A stretch of DNA of 64,000 bases from Cocos nucifera. Lineage: Eukaryota; Streptophyta; Magnoliopsida; Arecales; Arecaceae. The stretch spans positions 1-64,000 of the forward strand of contig QRFJ01004931.1 of assembly GCA_006176705.1 (NCBI GenBank). The letters run 5' to 3'. Both the position numbers and the translations under genes were made by a program. The notes under the pieces are model-generated. The model saw nothing but the letters and a program-made list of their open reading frames with translations. It was not told the origin of the DNA and did no database searches. Shown piece after piece: positions 23,817 to 36,724 of the stretch (the first letter of the stretch is position 1; each line of letters starts with the position of its first letter).

Positions 23817-24626
23817 TGAAGGATAAACCAGTAGGATTCTAAGAATGCTTTTCAAATTTTTTTTGAAATATATAGCAGTAGAAGCAAAATTAATCTATAT
23901 TAATTCTATGCATGCTATAATCTAATCATAAAATCCTACTCAGGATCTTTGATATGTTAATATGCATTAGAAAAATAAAATACTTTCAATCAGTAAATCA
24001 TTTTTGCTAACTAATTTATGTTCAGAATATAGTACCTATGCATGGGTAGATGATCACCACAATCTGGATCCACTAAAAAATCACTCCCATATCATACTAT
24101 AGCTGCATACGTATCTGACCTCTATGGTGAGTCTACATGGAGCTCTTGGTCCTAATCAACCCTTTCGGAGTGCTAGCTCCTCCCTAGGGCCTTCGACAGC
24201 TGAATTTCATCGATCCAATCGATGAACTACTCCTGATCTTTCGAATGTTCTAGAAATCAGAAGATGCAATGGAGAAAGACGAGATGGTGGTAAAAGTTGG
24301 TGGAGATCTGGCACTTAAACTCTCCATCCAAATCTAGAGTCCCCACTCTATGATTCAGCGCTCATCCTTTAGAACCTCGATACTCTTCTCTCTTTGAAAA
24401 ACCTCACGCCGAAAGAGATGAGCCCCTCTCTCTGATTTTTGTCTCACAGAATCCCTCAATACCTAACGCACACCCATGGCCAATCATCTAATTTTTCTCT
24501 CATGCACGTCCAGAAAAATCCCATTTTAGTAGGTGTCTATCGAGTGACTTGCATGGGAAGATAAGGATGGGTTGGTCGAACTCATTTCAACAAATTCTCT
24601 TAAATTCAAAATTCAAGAGGACTCCT
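23817..24626 (-). repeat. C2 3' LTR, piece 1 of 3
   Basis: Matches 51850-52660 of the right LTR. It is interrupted by A4 at 24627, with CTCCT as the last five bases. Bases 23812-23816 (tattt) are the left half of the expected target duplication. Confidence 0.85.
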
Positions 24627-26905
24627 TGTTAGATATATGTGCCGTAGAAGTCAGAATTGGCTGACACTTGTAATACACTTCTAGGGGCAAAATTATAATT
24701 TTGACTAATATCAATAAAATGGGTTATTTTCTATCACATATTTGTATTTAGTGTCTGTGATGCATCCTTTGAGTTAATGGTAATGATAATTCATATTTTC
24801 AAGAGTTGAAAATTTAGGACATTAATAATCATTATTAACTTATAAAATGCTCCCGACCATAGGATCATCACGAGGATGGTGATTGATCCGAAAGGTTGGT
24901 TACAATCGCTTCTCTTTAGTAGATGAGTCTTGAGTCTACGATGTGGAGACACCAGAGCGAGAGTATAGATACTCATTAGAGAATGAGGGCACTGAGCGAG
25001 ACCATCTCGAGTAGTCATTAGGGAGTCTACCTTCTCGTCAATGACTGACTCGATGCTGCAGTAGTGTGTTTGATTCTTTGACCTGAGATGCATCGATAGT
25101 TCACCCTGAGGGTGTTATAGTTTGACTACACCATTACTCGATCTCTTAGCCATTTGGAATCCTGAGGTGTATGTTGGCTATAGCATGTTCATTATAGGAA
25201 CTGATAGCATCAAGATGAAATCTATCTACCTCGATGGTAGAGGAGCAGCCCTATGATGAACATGAAAATCAAGTCCAGAAGTCCATGGCCATGGCAGAGT
25301 GAAATAATAGAAAGAGTTTCTATTTAGGTTTCACATTGGACTTGAAATCGAATGATTACATCATATGATAGAGACTAGGGTTTGACTAGTTCATCTTAAT
25401 CCTAATCTGATCGGGACTCAAGATAGAAGAACTTAATCACAGAGGTAGCTGCACCAAGAGGTTCACATTTAGCTCTGATGGGTTGCCATCATATACTGCT
25501 AGATGTCACTGGTGGATTTTAGGAGCAATTAGAATGATTTAGATGATCGATCATTCTAGCTGTTCGAATCAGAAGAGTTCTGATCCATCGAAAGGAGTTT
25601 TGATGATGTCGATGATAGAGATCATTACATATCCCATTACCATATAGAACCAAACCTAACTAGGTCACACAAACAAGGGTTTGAATCTGGTGATCATCAA
25701 TTGAACTGATATAGTTCAATTGATCTGAATGAGATTTAATTAGGTTCAAAGAAATCGTGCTAGCACTCGATTGAACCTAATGTTCTTCTTTTACTATCAT
25801 AAATAGTTGTCCTGACTGTGCCAAAGGAGTTTGTGCTCATTTAGAGGCCTTCACTTTGTCTGACTGGAGCTTGTCCAAGTTAGAAAAGGTTATCTTATTT
25901 TGTAAGATATTATCTGCCATTTTTGGTCACCGACCATTTCTCATCCTTTGATTTTGGTCAAAAGTTGACCTTTGACTGGTCAAATGTTGACCATTGATAC
26001 TTTAACTTTTATTCATGTGTCATGCACCTATTGGAGAGTCGGTGGGGGCCTGTCCCCCTATCAAAACCTAGCAAGGAGGAGGGCGCACGCCACCCTTGGC
26101 ATGTGCCCAAGCTGGAGGCGCCTAGGAGTTCCTGTTGGATAGGGACTCCATCTCCTTTTTGGATTTCGATTAGAGTTCTCCTAAGAACCAACTTTGACTG
26201 ATCTTAGGCACCCTCTAAGGAGGAATTCAGGGGACTCTATTTCCACCAATCAAATTTTGATCTAATCTCCAAAGGGTTGTGATTGGTTGGAAAGAAAAGG
26301 AGTTGGATCACAGACAATCTATAAATAAGACCCTGCGCCCAACTCAAATTAAGATTGAAAATCACAATTCTCTATGCCCCAAGGCTGCTTCTCCTCTCCT
26401 CCTCCATGCCAAACCCACCTTCTCCCTCTCCTCTCCATGTCCAAAAGGAGTTTTGGACCTTGGTTGGTGCGATCCAAACGAGAGAAAGGCAGTTGAAAGC
26501 TAGAAGGCTGCGCTGCTGCAAAGGACGACTGCTAATCTTTGAAAGGTATTTTAAAGATCCTTCAGATCAGATCTAGATTTAATTTTTGGAGATGTAATAG
26601 AGAAGAAGAGAATTTCTAGATCCAATCCAAGTGGATACCGGTAGAGGCTAGGCACTTGCGTGGCTAGATCCAGAACCTTCCACTGCTTACAGGATCATCA
26701 ACGGGTAATAAGATTACCCACTTCAAGGTAAATTAAATTTGATTTAATTTATCTAATTTTATTTTAATTATTAAAATAATAAGAATCAGATCTAAAACAT
26801 CTCAGATCTGATCTAGGTCAAAGAAAAAAAATTTGAAATATATCTCTTGATCTGATCAGATCTGAACGAACCTGGTCCGAAAAATCAGGATATCCCTTTA
26901 CTCCT
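24622..26905 (+). mobile_element. A4: solo Copia-A LTR with target duplication
   Basis: A single LTR (24627-26900, 2274 bp) flanked by CTCCT at 24622-24626 and 26901-26905, with no internal region. It runs TGTTAG to TTTA, so the last dinucleotide CA has become TA. It is the only plus-strand Copia-A copy. Recombination between the two LTRs of a complete insertion is the usual origin. The TATA box is at 26319-26328. Confidence 0.92.
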
Positions 26906-28469
26906 AATCCATTCCATCACAAATCCTATGAGGTTAATGCATAGAAGGACTCTCCTTCTGCGTACCCATACCTAGAATGCACAAAAATATATGAGAGAAG
27001 GAGAGATTTAGGCATGAAGATGAGGATGAGAGGGAGTTAGGAAGTTTTAACTAAACCAACCAACATAAGTTAAATTCAAAATTCAACTTGCTCTCAATCT
27101 GATCTGATCCAATGCTTGGACCAGGTCAAAGATAGATAAGAGGAGGTGCACACACTCTTCTGCCATGGAGAAATCCCATGCATATTCCTAATGTGCATGG
27201 AGAAAGGACAAGAGTCAAAGGACAATGCGTAAGGAGAAGGATGTTTAAATTCAAACTTACTTTGAATTATTTCAAATTAGTTACATCCAAACTAATTTAT
27301 CTTGACCAATTAGACTAGGTCAAACCCACAAAATTAGGTTTAACCTAACTCAATTAATTGCTAATCAAATTAAAAATTAATCAAGTTCAATCTCTAATCA
27401 AATCAGGATCCATCTTCCTAAGTGATTAGATCATCACATGATCTGATCAGGTCTAACCTAATTGAATTAAATTCAATTAGACTTGATCAATTCCTCATTG
27501 CCTAATCAAATTAAGCTAATCAACAATGTAATTACTATTTAATCCTTCAGTAATAATTGAGTCCCAATGAAGTGGAACCCTTTAATCAACCATCAGATCA
27601 GGTAGGAACTCCTATTGTGCATGACCCCATAGGTTCGAATCTAAGTCGATAGCATAGAAACTAATTTTCTATACCAATCGATGTGACCATCTAGTAATGG
27701 TACTCGACGTCCAAATAGGTTAAAAATTGCAATGCAACATTGACAAATCTGTGGCATATGATTACCATATAGTTCATCCCCTTGACCATGATAATCATAG
27801 GATGATCTGGGGTTAACTGCCAACCCTAAAAATTTATCCGTATTATATTTTAAAATTCAGCATCCATCATATAGACTATCCCAACTGAGGATTTGCTAAA
27901 TTGAAATACGGCTATGCACTTGCTCCAATACTTGGAGGGGTCAATCCCATATTGACTCATGCACCGACAAGCCATACTTAACTACACCCAGTAGCCTTCC
28001 ATCACTAAATTAAAAATTTTAGTTCGATACTTAAGTACAATGAGTTGCTTACAAGTCACCGTGGTGATCTCAGGTCTAAGGAACATATATACCCATATCA
28101 TTCACGAGCAATCTTGGCTGAAGAGAGCTCCATATTTGGGTCACGATCAGTGAAATGTATCCCAACATTTCACCTGCATGCCATAATAGCATCACTATGC
28201 TTCCTGGTTAAGAGGACAACCAATACTTATGGCATACAACAACTTTCTCTTATTAATATTGTCATCCTAGGTAACAACAAATCATTTGGTCCCAATCAGT
28301 TTAAGGTCTAAACGACAAATCCTCCTTTGTCAAGTCTAAATAGTCCTAAGGACTTCATCATAGGGAGTTCATTATAGAAAGATGAACAAAATGATGAAAT
28401 TACTAAAATAATAATTTTATTTAATTAAAATTTAAGTATAAATTATATTTAGCTCAACCATCCACAATC
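26906..28469 (-). repeat. C2 3' LTR, piece 2 of 3
   Basis: Continues the C2 LTR after A4 and matches 59330-60750 of the right LTR. It contains the inverted repeat AGAAGGACTCTCCTTCT at 26943-26959. It ends in CAATC (28465-28469), the left target duplication of C1. Confidence 0.85.
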
Positions 28470-31301
28470 TGTAGGGAATCAAGTAGAGTTTATAGCATGC
28501 AATTCGAAACTTTTTCAAATATTTATAGCAGCAGAAGCTAAAATTAATCAAATATTAATTCTATAGCATGCATTGATCATATTAATTATCCTACTCAGGA
28601 TCTAGACATGCTAATATATAATTTAAAATTTAAATATGATCGATCAGCAAATCGTATTTGCTGATTGATTCGAATTCAGAACTCGATACCTGTGCATGGA
28701 TAGCTGATCTCCATGATCTGAATCCATCAGAATAAGCTTCTAGTGTCATGCAGCAGCTACACACTCATCCGATCTCTATGATTGGTCCACACGAATCTCT
28801 TGATCCTGATCAGCTCCACTTGAGTGCTAGCTTCTTGTCGGGGCTTTCGACGGCTGATCACAATCGATCCAATCGATCGCCTTCTTTCTGACCTTCTAAA
28901 TGCTCAAAAAATCAAAAATTATTTTTTGGAGGATAATGAGATGGTGTATCAAATTTGGTGATGATCCGATGCTTACAGCACTCGATCTTTCCATCCAAAC
29001 CTAGAGTCCCAACTCTAGAGTTTAGCACTCATCGGAAACCCTAATGCTCGGAAACTCTCTCATGCCCTCTCTCTTTGGAATTCTCCCATGAAACAAATTT
29101 CCACGAGACAACGATGCACCTCTCTACCATACATCCACTACCAAAAATATATGAATGGGCATCCAAAGAGAAACAAAAAAAGAAAAGCTTAAGAGAAAAT
29201 CTGGCGAAGGAGACCCCTATTTGACTTTTCCACTCTAGATAGATGCGCCCCACTTTGATTTTCTCTCACTAAGAAACCTTCCCATGCCCCTCTCTGATCC
29301 TTCACATAAACCCATGCATGCCCATCTAAAAACACTTTTAAATTGGCGACAACCAAGGGGAATTCTGCGTGGGTTGAGATAAGAAGAGGGAGGTTAGGAT
29401 GTTTAAACCGTTCACTTGATTTCAAAAATCAAGTGAGTTCTTATCCTTATCCAATGCCCCCTCCCAAGTGTTTAACACATAGAAGGACTCTCCTTCTACA
29501 TGCACATATTCTAGTTTCCCCCCCAAAAAGAAAATGACAAAAGAAAAGGGAGGCGTAGAAATAAGGATGAGAGGGAGGATTGGTTTTAAACAAATCAAGT
29601 TGAATTCAAAATTCAACTTGCTTTGAATTGGTCTAACCCTTGGACCAAGTCAAAGGTAGATGAGAAGGGGTGTAGATATCCTCTCTTCTGCATGAGAAAA
29701 ACTTATGTAGAAAATAGATGGGGCGTGGGTCAAGGTGGAAAAGTCAAATATGATGGGCGTTGGAGAGAATTTAAATTCAAATCTTATTTGACTTGGTCCA
29801 AATTGGTTTCAACTAAATCAATTAATTTAAAACAATTAAATTAGGTTAAACCCAACCAATTAGACTTAACCCAATCTAATTAATTTCTAATTAAATTAAA
29901 AATTAATTAGGTCTAGCTCTTGATCAAATCAAGATCAAATCTCCCATAGCATTTAGGTCATCTCACAACCTGATTAGGTCAAACCCAATCGAATCCAATT
30001 CGATCAAACTTGATCAAATCTTCATCGCGCAATGAAATTAAGCTAATCAACAATCAAATTACTAATTAATCCTTTAAAAAAATATAGAGTCCCAATTAGA
30101 TGGGTGTCTAGGCAATAGAGTTCCATCAACATGAAACTTATGAAGAGTCCCAATCCAGTGGGACTCTTGACCCTAGTGTCCCAAACGAATAGAACTCATG
30201 ATTATAGAGTCCCAGACTAGTGGAACTCTTGATCAAAGAGTCCCAAACAAGTAGGACTCTAACTCCCAGTCAAGTAGAATCCATAAAGATAGAATTCCAG
30301 TCCAGTAGGACTCTTGGTCGCAGAGTCCCAATCCAATGGGACTCTTGACCATGAAGTCCCAGACTATTGGGCCTCTTGATCAGCCATCAGATCAGATAAG
30401 AACTTCCATTGTATGTGATCCCATAGGTTTGAATCCTAAGCCGATAGCATAAGAACTAATTTTCTGTACCAATCATTGTGACCATCTAGTAGTGGTATCC
30501 GACATCCGGATAGGTCGAAAGGTTGCAATGCAACAATGACGAACCTGTGGCATATGGTTATTGTATAATTTATCCTCTTGGCCTCGATGCTCAAAGGATG
30601 ATCTAGGGTTTACTGTCAATCCTAAAATTCATCCATAGTATATTTTAAAATTCAATGTCCATCACATGGACCACTCTGGCTGAGGGTTTGCTAAATTGAA
30701 ATACAATGATGCACTTCCTCCAACACTTGGAGGGATCAATCCCATCTTGACTCATGCATTGACTTCACAAGTACTTGACTGCATCCAGTAGCCTTCCATT
30801 ATTGAATTAAAAATTTAGGTAGTCCAGTATCTAAGTACATTGAGTTGCTTGCAAGTCACCATAGTGATCTCAGGTCTAAGGGACACTTATACCCATATCC
30901 TTCGCGATCAACTCATGATAGTAGAGAGCTCCGTAGTTGGATCACGTTTAGTGAAATGTACCCCTATACTTTACCTGCATGCCATAACAATATCTCCATA
31001 CTTCTTAGTTTAGAGGACAACTAAGACTATGGCACACAACGACCTACACTAGATATGTTGTCATCCTGGGTAACAACGAATCATTTAGTCGTGAACACGT
31101 TTAAGGACTAAACGACAAATTCTCCTTTGTCGAGTCTAAATAGTCCTAAGAACTTCATCACATGAGTGTTCATTATAGAAAGATGTACAAAATGATGAAA
31201 AGTCAAAATAATAATTTTATTTATTAATAATTTAAGTATAATTATATTTAGTTCAACCATCTACAATTTAGATGATTGGCTTTAGGATATATTTTTCAAC
31301 C
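28470..31301 (-). repeat. C1 3' LTR
   Basis: Starts TGTAGGGAATC on the plus strand and ends TTCAACC, where the last base of the expected CA-type end has changed. About 420 bp longer than the C2 LTR, largely because of the 31-bp repeat array at 30086-30392. Confidence 0.9.
30086..30392 (-). repeat. Array of about ten 31-bp hairpin units in the C1 3' LTR
   Basis: The clearest unit is GAGTCCCAATCCAGTGGGACTC plus a TTGACC-type spacer; GAGTCCCA and TGGGACTC are exact inverted repeats, so each unit can fold on itself. Two units are shortened to about 25-29 bp. The C2 LTRs have a single degenerate unit at this place (about 27560 and 59830). Confidence 0.8.
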
Positions 31302-31806
31302 ACTCCCACTTAGACTAAAGCCACTCATAATAGTATCGTATATCCATCTTCCATTTATGATTGTCGAACTCTTTGATTCTGAGAGCTTTAATAAATGGAT
31401 TGGCCATGTTCTCCTTTCCATCGATCTTTTGAAGCTCGACGTCATTTCATTCCACGATCTCTTGTACAAGATGGTAGCGATGTAGAATATGCTTGGTGTG
31501 CTGATGTGCCTTCGGCTCCTTCACTTGAGCTATGGCTCCAGTGCTGTCACAATAAAGTAGAACCAAACCATCCAAAGAGGGTGCCACTTCTAGCTTGCCG
31601 ATGAGCTTCCATAGCCATACAACTTCCTTCGCAGCATCGGATGCTACGATATACTCCACTTCGCACATAGAATCGGCCATAGTGTGCTGCTTAAAATTTT
31701 TCCAGCAGACCGCTCTATCATTTAGGATAAATACATAACCTGACACACTCTTGCTATCATCATGATCTGACTGAAAATTAGAATCAGTATATCCCACAAG
31801 TTTCAA
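31302..31806 (-). pseudogene. C1 RNase H domain, broken
   Basis: The frame 31447-31806 reads GYTDSNFQSDHDDSKS, then CEVEYIVASDAAKE and LLYCDSTGAI, which are the RNase H acidic blocks. It ends with HRYHLVQE followed by a stop. The C-terminal tail lies at 31310-31446. The polypurine tract on the minus strand is AAGTGGGAGTGG at 31302-31312, next to the LTR. Stops separate it from RT. Confidence 0.8.
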
Positions 31807-32960
31807 GTCATAATCTCTATAGATGAGCCACTGATCCTTAGTATTTCTTAAATACTTAAGGATAGTTTTTACAACCTTTCAGTGATTCTCACTTGGATTA
31901 GACTAGTATCTACTCACTACCTCTACTGAATATGCCACATCCGATCGCGTACATGTCATGGCGTATATAATAGAATTTACTACTGAAGCATATGGTATTC
32001 TACTTATATGCTCTCTCTCTTGAGGAGTTGTCGGACAATCCCTCTTCGAGAGCAAAATTTCATGGCCTATCAGGAGATTGCCCTTCTTAGATTCATGGAG
32101 AATTGCGATGACAGTCAAACCTTTATTTCCTGTAGAGCAAGGATGCCATTCCTAATTAAGAGAATGTCATCTACATAGAGTACAAGAAATACAACAACAG
32201 AACCGTTAGCCCATTTATACATGCAGGATTCTTCTCCGTTCTTAATGAAGCCATACGTTCTGATTATCTTATCAAAATGCATGTTCCAACTCCAAGATAC
32301 CTACTTCAATTCATAGATGGATCTCTGAAGCTTGCACATCTTGGACTCATCTGTGGATGTGAATCCTTCAAGCTGTATTATATACACCTTTTCATCCAGC
32401 TCTCTATTAAGGAAAGCCATCTTCACATCCATTTGTCAGATCTCATAGTCTAGATATGCTGCTATCGCAAGCATAATCCAAATAGACTTTGGCATTGCCA
32501 CTGGAAAAAACATCTCATCATAGTCAATACCATAATGCTGATGATATCCCTTAGCAACCAAATGAGCTTTATAGGTCTCCACTTTTTCGTCTGCATCCTA
32601 TTTTCTTTTAAAAATCCATTTACACCCAATGAATTTTATCCCTTCAAGTGGATCAACCAGTGTCTATATACTATTGATCTTCATAGACTTCATATCAGAC
32701 TTCATGGCTTCTAGCTACTCAACGGAGTCAGTCCTTTGCATGGTATCCATGTAGGTAATCGGATCCTTGTCATTTTCATCGAGTTTAACAAGATCACCAT
32801 CCTGAACTAAGAAACCATAGTATCTATTCGGTTGATGCGGTACTCTACTGGATCTTCTTGGTGCCTCTTTAACGGGCTCTGGATTTGATCTTATCAAATC
32901 CAATTCTACAGGCTCACTAGAATGTGTCGGTTCTTCCACCTATCGAACTTCATTAAGCTT
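31807..32960 (-). pseudogene. C1 reverse transcriptase, broken
   Basis: The frame 31903-32118 gives the RT thumb (IPYASVVNSIIYAMTCTRSD, then VVSRYQ on reading through). The active-site region (LYVDDILLIRN-like) is at about 32150-32180, and RT fingers are at about 32400-32700. The frame 32715-32939 gives the integrase-RT linker with PRRSSRVPHQPNRY. Stops occur throughout. It is collinear with 46861-48150 of C2. Confidence 0.8.
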
Positions 32961-33179
32961 AACATTAGAGACAGCTATTCCTTCAATAATAAACTCCTTT
33001 TTCAAAAAGACTGTCCTATTGCTAACGAACACCATTTATTTTTCAGCAAAGTAGAAGCAATAACCCCTAATTTTCTTGGGGTACCCTATGAACAAGCACT
33101 TATCAAACCTAGGTCCAAGCTTTTTTGGCTGCAAATGCTTGACATAAGCCGAACATCCCCAAACCTAAGGTGAGAGAGT
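32961..33179 (-). pseudogene. C1 integrase, C-terminal part
   Basis: Encodes the segment equivalent to C2 FDKYLFIGYLKETKGYYFY (about 48270-48340), with stops. It ends at the left target duplication of the Athila insertion; the rest resumes at 40433. Confidence 0.7.
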
Positions 33180-34996
33180 TGATAAGTGGTAAAAATATAC
33201 TAATAAAAATATTAAATTATCTATTTTTTTTAGAAATTGATACTTTTTTAACCTCATGTAAGAAAGAAGGCCACTAATATGAAGATCTTATTTTTCTGGC
33301 TCAGATGAAATAAATTTCAAGGAAAACGGACTTCAAATGAGCCCGAAATTGAATTTCAAAAAAAAAAATCGGTCCGATTCAAACTAGTTTAGAAATATTG
33401 GCTCAGCAAACCGCTCAATCCGACCGCACCCAATAGATCAACCCACTGACACAACGCTGATGTCAGCATTTTTTGCGGTGCATAGTGGACCTTTGGAGGG
33501 CATTTCGGAGATTTCACATGGAGAAGTGCATTTCGATTGGCTGAAGAATGCGGTGGTCCACGTAACACCAGACTCGCGCATGGTCTATAGAGGGCAATTT
33601 AAAAATTTTGTCTGATCCGATGCGTACCATTCACTAGGATTTGATCGGACGGTCGAAATGCATGCACTAATGAATGGTAGATGTAGCTGCCGATCGAGAT
33701 CCAATGGTTAAGATTCATCTCGACTTTAAACTAATGATCAAAGGCTTTCCTATGCATGATCTGATGGCCCATATTTGATCTTCAAGGCTGATCCGATGGT
33801 CTAAATGAATTCTGACTTGATTTGGAATTTTAAAATAATTTTTGAGTAATTTTTGGACCGTTTGATCAACATCCAATGGTTAGAATTAATCCAGGATTCT
33901 TTTTGAGTTATTTTGAGAGTTTTAAAGCTAATTTTCAATAGGATATTGATGGAAAATCCATCTCTCAGCCTATAAAAAGGTCTGTTGCCGAAGAAAAGAA
34001 AAAGAGAGGGGAGACAGTTAAAAAAAAAAGAAAAAGAAGAGAAATAGAGGAGAGAGGTAGAAAGAGAAGAGAGATTTTTAAGAGAAAAAGAAAGGTTTTT
34101 AATTTTTTTCTTCTTCTGACAATCAAAACATTGATCAAAGGAGCTTCTTTTCTTCTTCACCAAGTTCTCCACACGAAGAGCAATGGACAATCAATTTCAG
34201 TAATCAAACAATCTAATTTCTTTAAGCTTTTTATTTTATTTGCTATTTTTGAACTTGTTATCATGAACTAAAGTTTCTTTTACTAAGGCTAAGGTGTAGC
34301 CACTCTTTTGATGCAATATTCAGTATGATTTATTTTTAATTTTAAATTTTATTCATGAGGAGTATATAAATCTGATCTTAATGCTTTTAGATTACTAGCC
34401 ATCTTGTAATTAACGTGATGAATATAGATGTTACAGACCAAGTACATCTATGTTATTACTTCTTGATTATACCTTGTATTATGAATCAAATTAGAATTCA
34501 TATGCATATGGAAATTTTAGTGCGCTTTGGACGCAGCGTATTTTAATTAGAGGATTTCACAAAACTTAATGCATTAATATTTATTTAAATTACACCTGGA
34601 CCAAAGGGTAATTAATAAATATTGATAGTTTTGCTACTCCTGGACCAAAGGGTAGTGAATAAACTTGGAAACTCCACCGTCACATGAAATAAAATTAATC
34701 TAAAGTAACCTGAATATTGTATTGACTGAGTTGGTGAACCGATTGCCTTAGTAATACATTGCTCTTGAAGTTTAAAACCCTAATAATTTACACTCTCTCT
34801 ATTTAATTAAAAATTTTTAATTATTTTTTTATTTTTTCTTTAATTTCTTATTCTCATAAATCGATCTTCTAAATAAAGCATAGGAAAGAGCTTTTCAGTA
34901 CTTATTTTTCAATCCTCTAGGGACGATACTCTACTCATTCACTTTATTACTTGATCGACTGGTGCACTTGCCATAGCTATAAATTAGCACGCATCA
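33180..34996 (+). repeat. Athila element 5' LTR
   Basis: Runs TGATAAGTGG to CACGCATCA. The TATA box (TATAAAAAGG) is at 33971-33980, followed by an almost pure purine tract to about 34100. It differs from the 3' LTR by many substitutions and several indels, so the insertion is old. The minus-strand frame 33801-34190 is a by-product of the purine tract. Confidence 0.92.
33988..34104 (+). repeat. Purine-rich tract downstream of the Athila TATA box
   Basis: About 115 bases that are nearly all A and G on the plus strand, starting some 15 bp past the TATA box. The same tract is in the 3' LTR at about 39420-39535. It would lie in the transcript 5' end. Confidence 0.7.
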
Positions 34997-35002
34997 AGTT
35001 TT

Positions 35003-35023
35003 TGGCATCGTTCGTGCCGGGGA
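35003..35023 (+). other. Athila element primer binding site
   Basis: TGGCATCGTT then CGTGCCGGGGA, close to the tRNA-Asp-complementary site known for Athila elements. It starts six bases after the 5' LTR end. Confidence 0.75.
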
Positions 35024-35213
35024 TTGTGTCTAAAATAATATTAAAATTTTGATCCTAGCTTTACTTTAGAAATTTATTTTTAATTTTTATTTTATTTTAT
35101 TTTTTTTAAAAAAAAAATTATTCAGTGCATGACACGTACTGGACATAGTAACTTACTACCTTTAGATCCTAGAAATTGAAAGGACCATTAGAAGACTACA
35201 ACAAGAAAGAAAC

Positions 35214-36724
35214 ATGGCAGCTGAAGATCCTAACGACATCAATCTAGGATTGGATATGGCGACTGAAGGACAGCATGAAGCTATTCGACCAGTACATCAT
35301 CCATTAAATGATTACATCACACCATCTGTAGTCGATGCAGCTTCGAGCATCAGGAGACCGCCTGTACGAGCAAACAACTTCGAAATAAAATCAATGGCGA
35401 TGATCCAGATGATTCAATCAACTGTCCAATTTAGTGGACACGTGCATGATGATCCGAATGCCCATATTTCTAATTTTCTTGAACTTTGTGATACTTTTAA
35501 AATTAATGGGGTGTCGGATGATGCTATTAGATTAAGGTTATTTCCTTTCTCTTTATGGGATAAAGCTAAAAAGTTGGCTTCATTCTCTTCCTGCAGGTTC
35601 TATCACAACTTGGGATGTCCTAGCCCAAAAATTCTTAGCCAAGTACTTTCCACCTTCCAAAGACTGCTAAGATGCGCAACGATATCACTTCTTTTATGCA
35701 GATGGACATGGAGACACTATATGAGGCTTGGGAGCATTTCAAGGAAACTGCTGAGGAGATGTCCACATCATCAACTATCCGTATGGCTTCAGGTACAAAC
35801 TTTCTATAATGGTTTATCTCCTACTAATCGTTCTATGATTGATGCAGCAGCAGGAGGAACCATTAATCAAAAAATGGAGGAAGAAGCCTTCGATCTGATC
35901 GATGAGATGGCATCAAATAGCTATCAATGGCAGACAGAGCGCATGATGCCAAAAAGACTAGCAGCTGTGCAGGGAGTAGATTGCGTGCCAACCTTTACTA
36001 GCTGAAATTGCAGCCCTTAGAGCCGAAGTCAACAACTTAAAGGGAACAGCTATGCATGTTCAGAGCATGACCCATGACCTGTGTGGAGGAGGACACGATA
36101 CGAGCAATTGCCAGACAGGTAATCCTTTTGCTAAAACAACTGATACAGCTAATTATATTGGTAATTTTTTTAGGCCGCAACAAAATAATCCCTACTCCAA
36201 CACATACAATCAAGGGTGGAGGCAGCACCCAAATTTCTCATGGAGCAATCAAAATGCAGCACAACAAGCCACCCCTGGGATTCCAAGTACCTGAAAAGAA
36301 GTCCAACATGGAAGAGCTGATGGTCAAATTTATGCAAAACCAAGAAGCAACTATAAAAAATTTGGAAGCCAAACTTAGGCAGGACCAAGCAGCAGCAATT
36401 CGAAACTTGGAGATGCAAATAGGTCAAATGGCTAAGATAATCTTCGAGAGACCTCAAGGATCCTTGCCCAGCAACACGGAGACCAATCCAAGGGAGCAAG
36501 TCAATGCTATCACCCTAAGAAGTGGTACAAAGCTGGAGGAGCCACATCAGAAGAAAGAGACTGAAGAGCCAACTACAAATAAGGAACCATCAACTAAAAT
36601 TCGTCAGTCACCAAAACAACCAGTAGATGGATGGTCTCCAGGTATACAAGTTTGCCGACCCAAATGTGAAGCCCTACGTGCCGCCACTACCATTCTCAGA
36701 GAGACAAATACAGCATCCAAATAA
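35214..36724 (+). pseudogene. Athila gag, with compensating frameshifts
   Basis: The start at 35214 gives MAAEDPNDINLG. The Athila gag block SNFLELCDTFKINGVSDDAI then LRLFPFSLWDKAK is clear at about 35460-35580. From about 35585 to 35745 the Athila reading (LPAGSITTWDVLAQKFLAKY and on) lies in another frame, after which the first frame again matches (RCPHHQLSVWLQVQTFYNGL). So two opposite frameshifts flank a scrambled 160 bp. The C-terminal part continues in 36074-36724 with a coiled stretch rich in Gln and Glu (FMQNQEATIKNLEAKLRQDQ) and ends near AITLRSGT. The zinc-knuckle region near 36080-36130 (GHDTSNCQTG) is in frame 36052-36294. Confidence 0.85.

Noticed and set aside
33801..34190. 129-codon minus-strand frame, repeated at 39291-39623
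   Set aside because: Antisense to the purine tract of the Athila LTR; low-complexity Ser/Phe/Leu sequence.
36170..36499. 109-codon minus-strand frame
   Set aside because: Shadow of the Athila gag C-terminal region.
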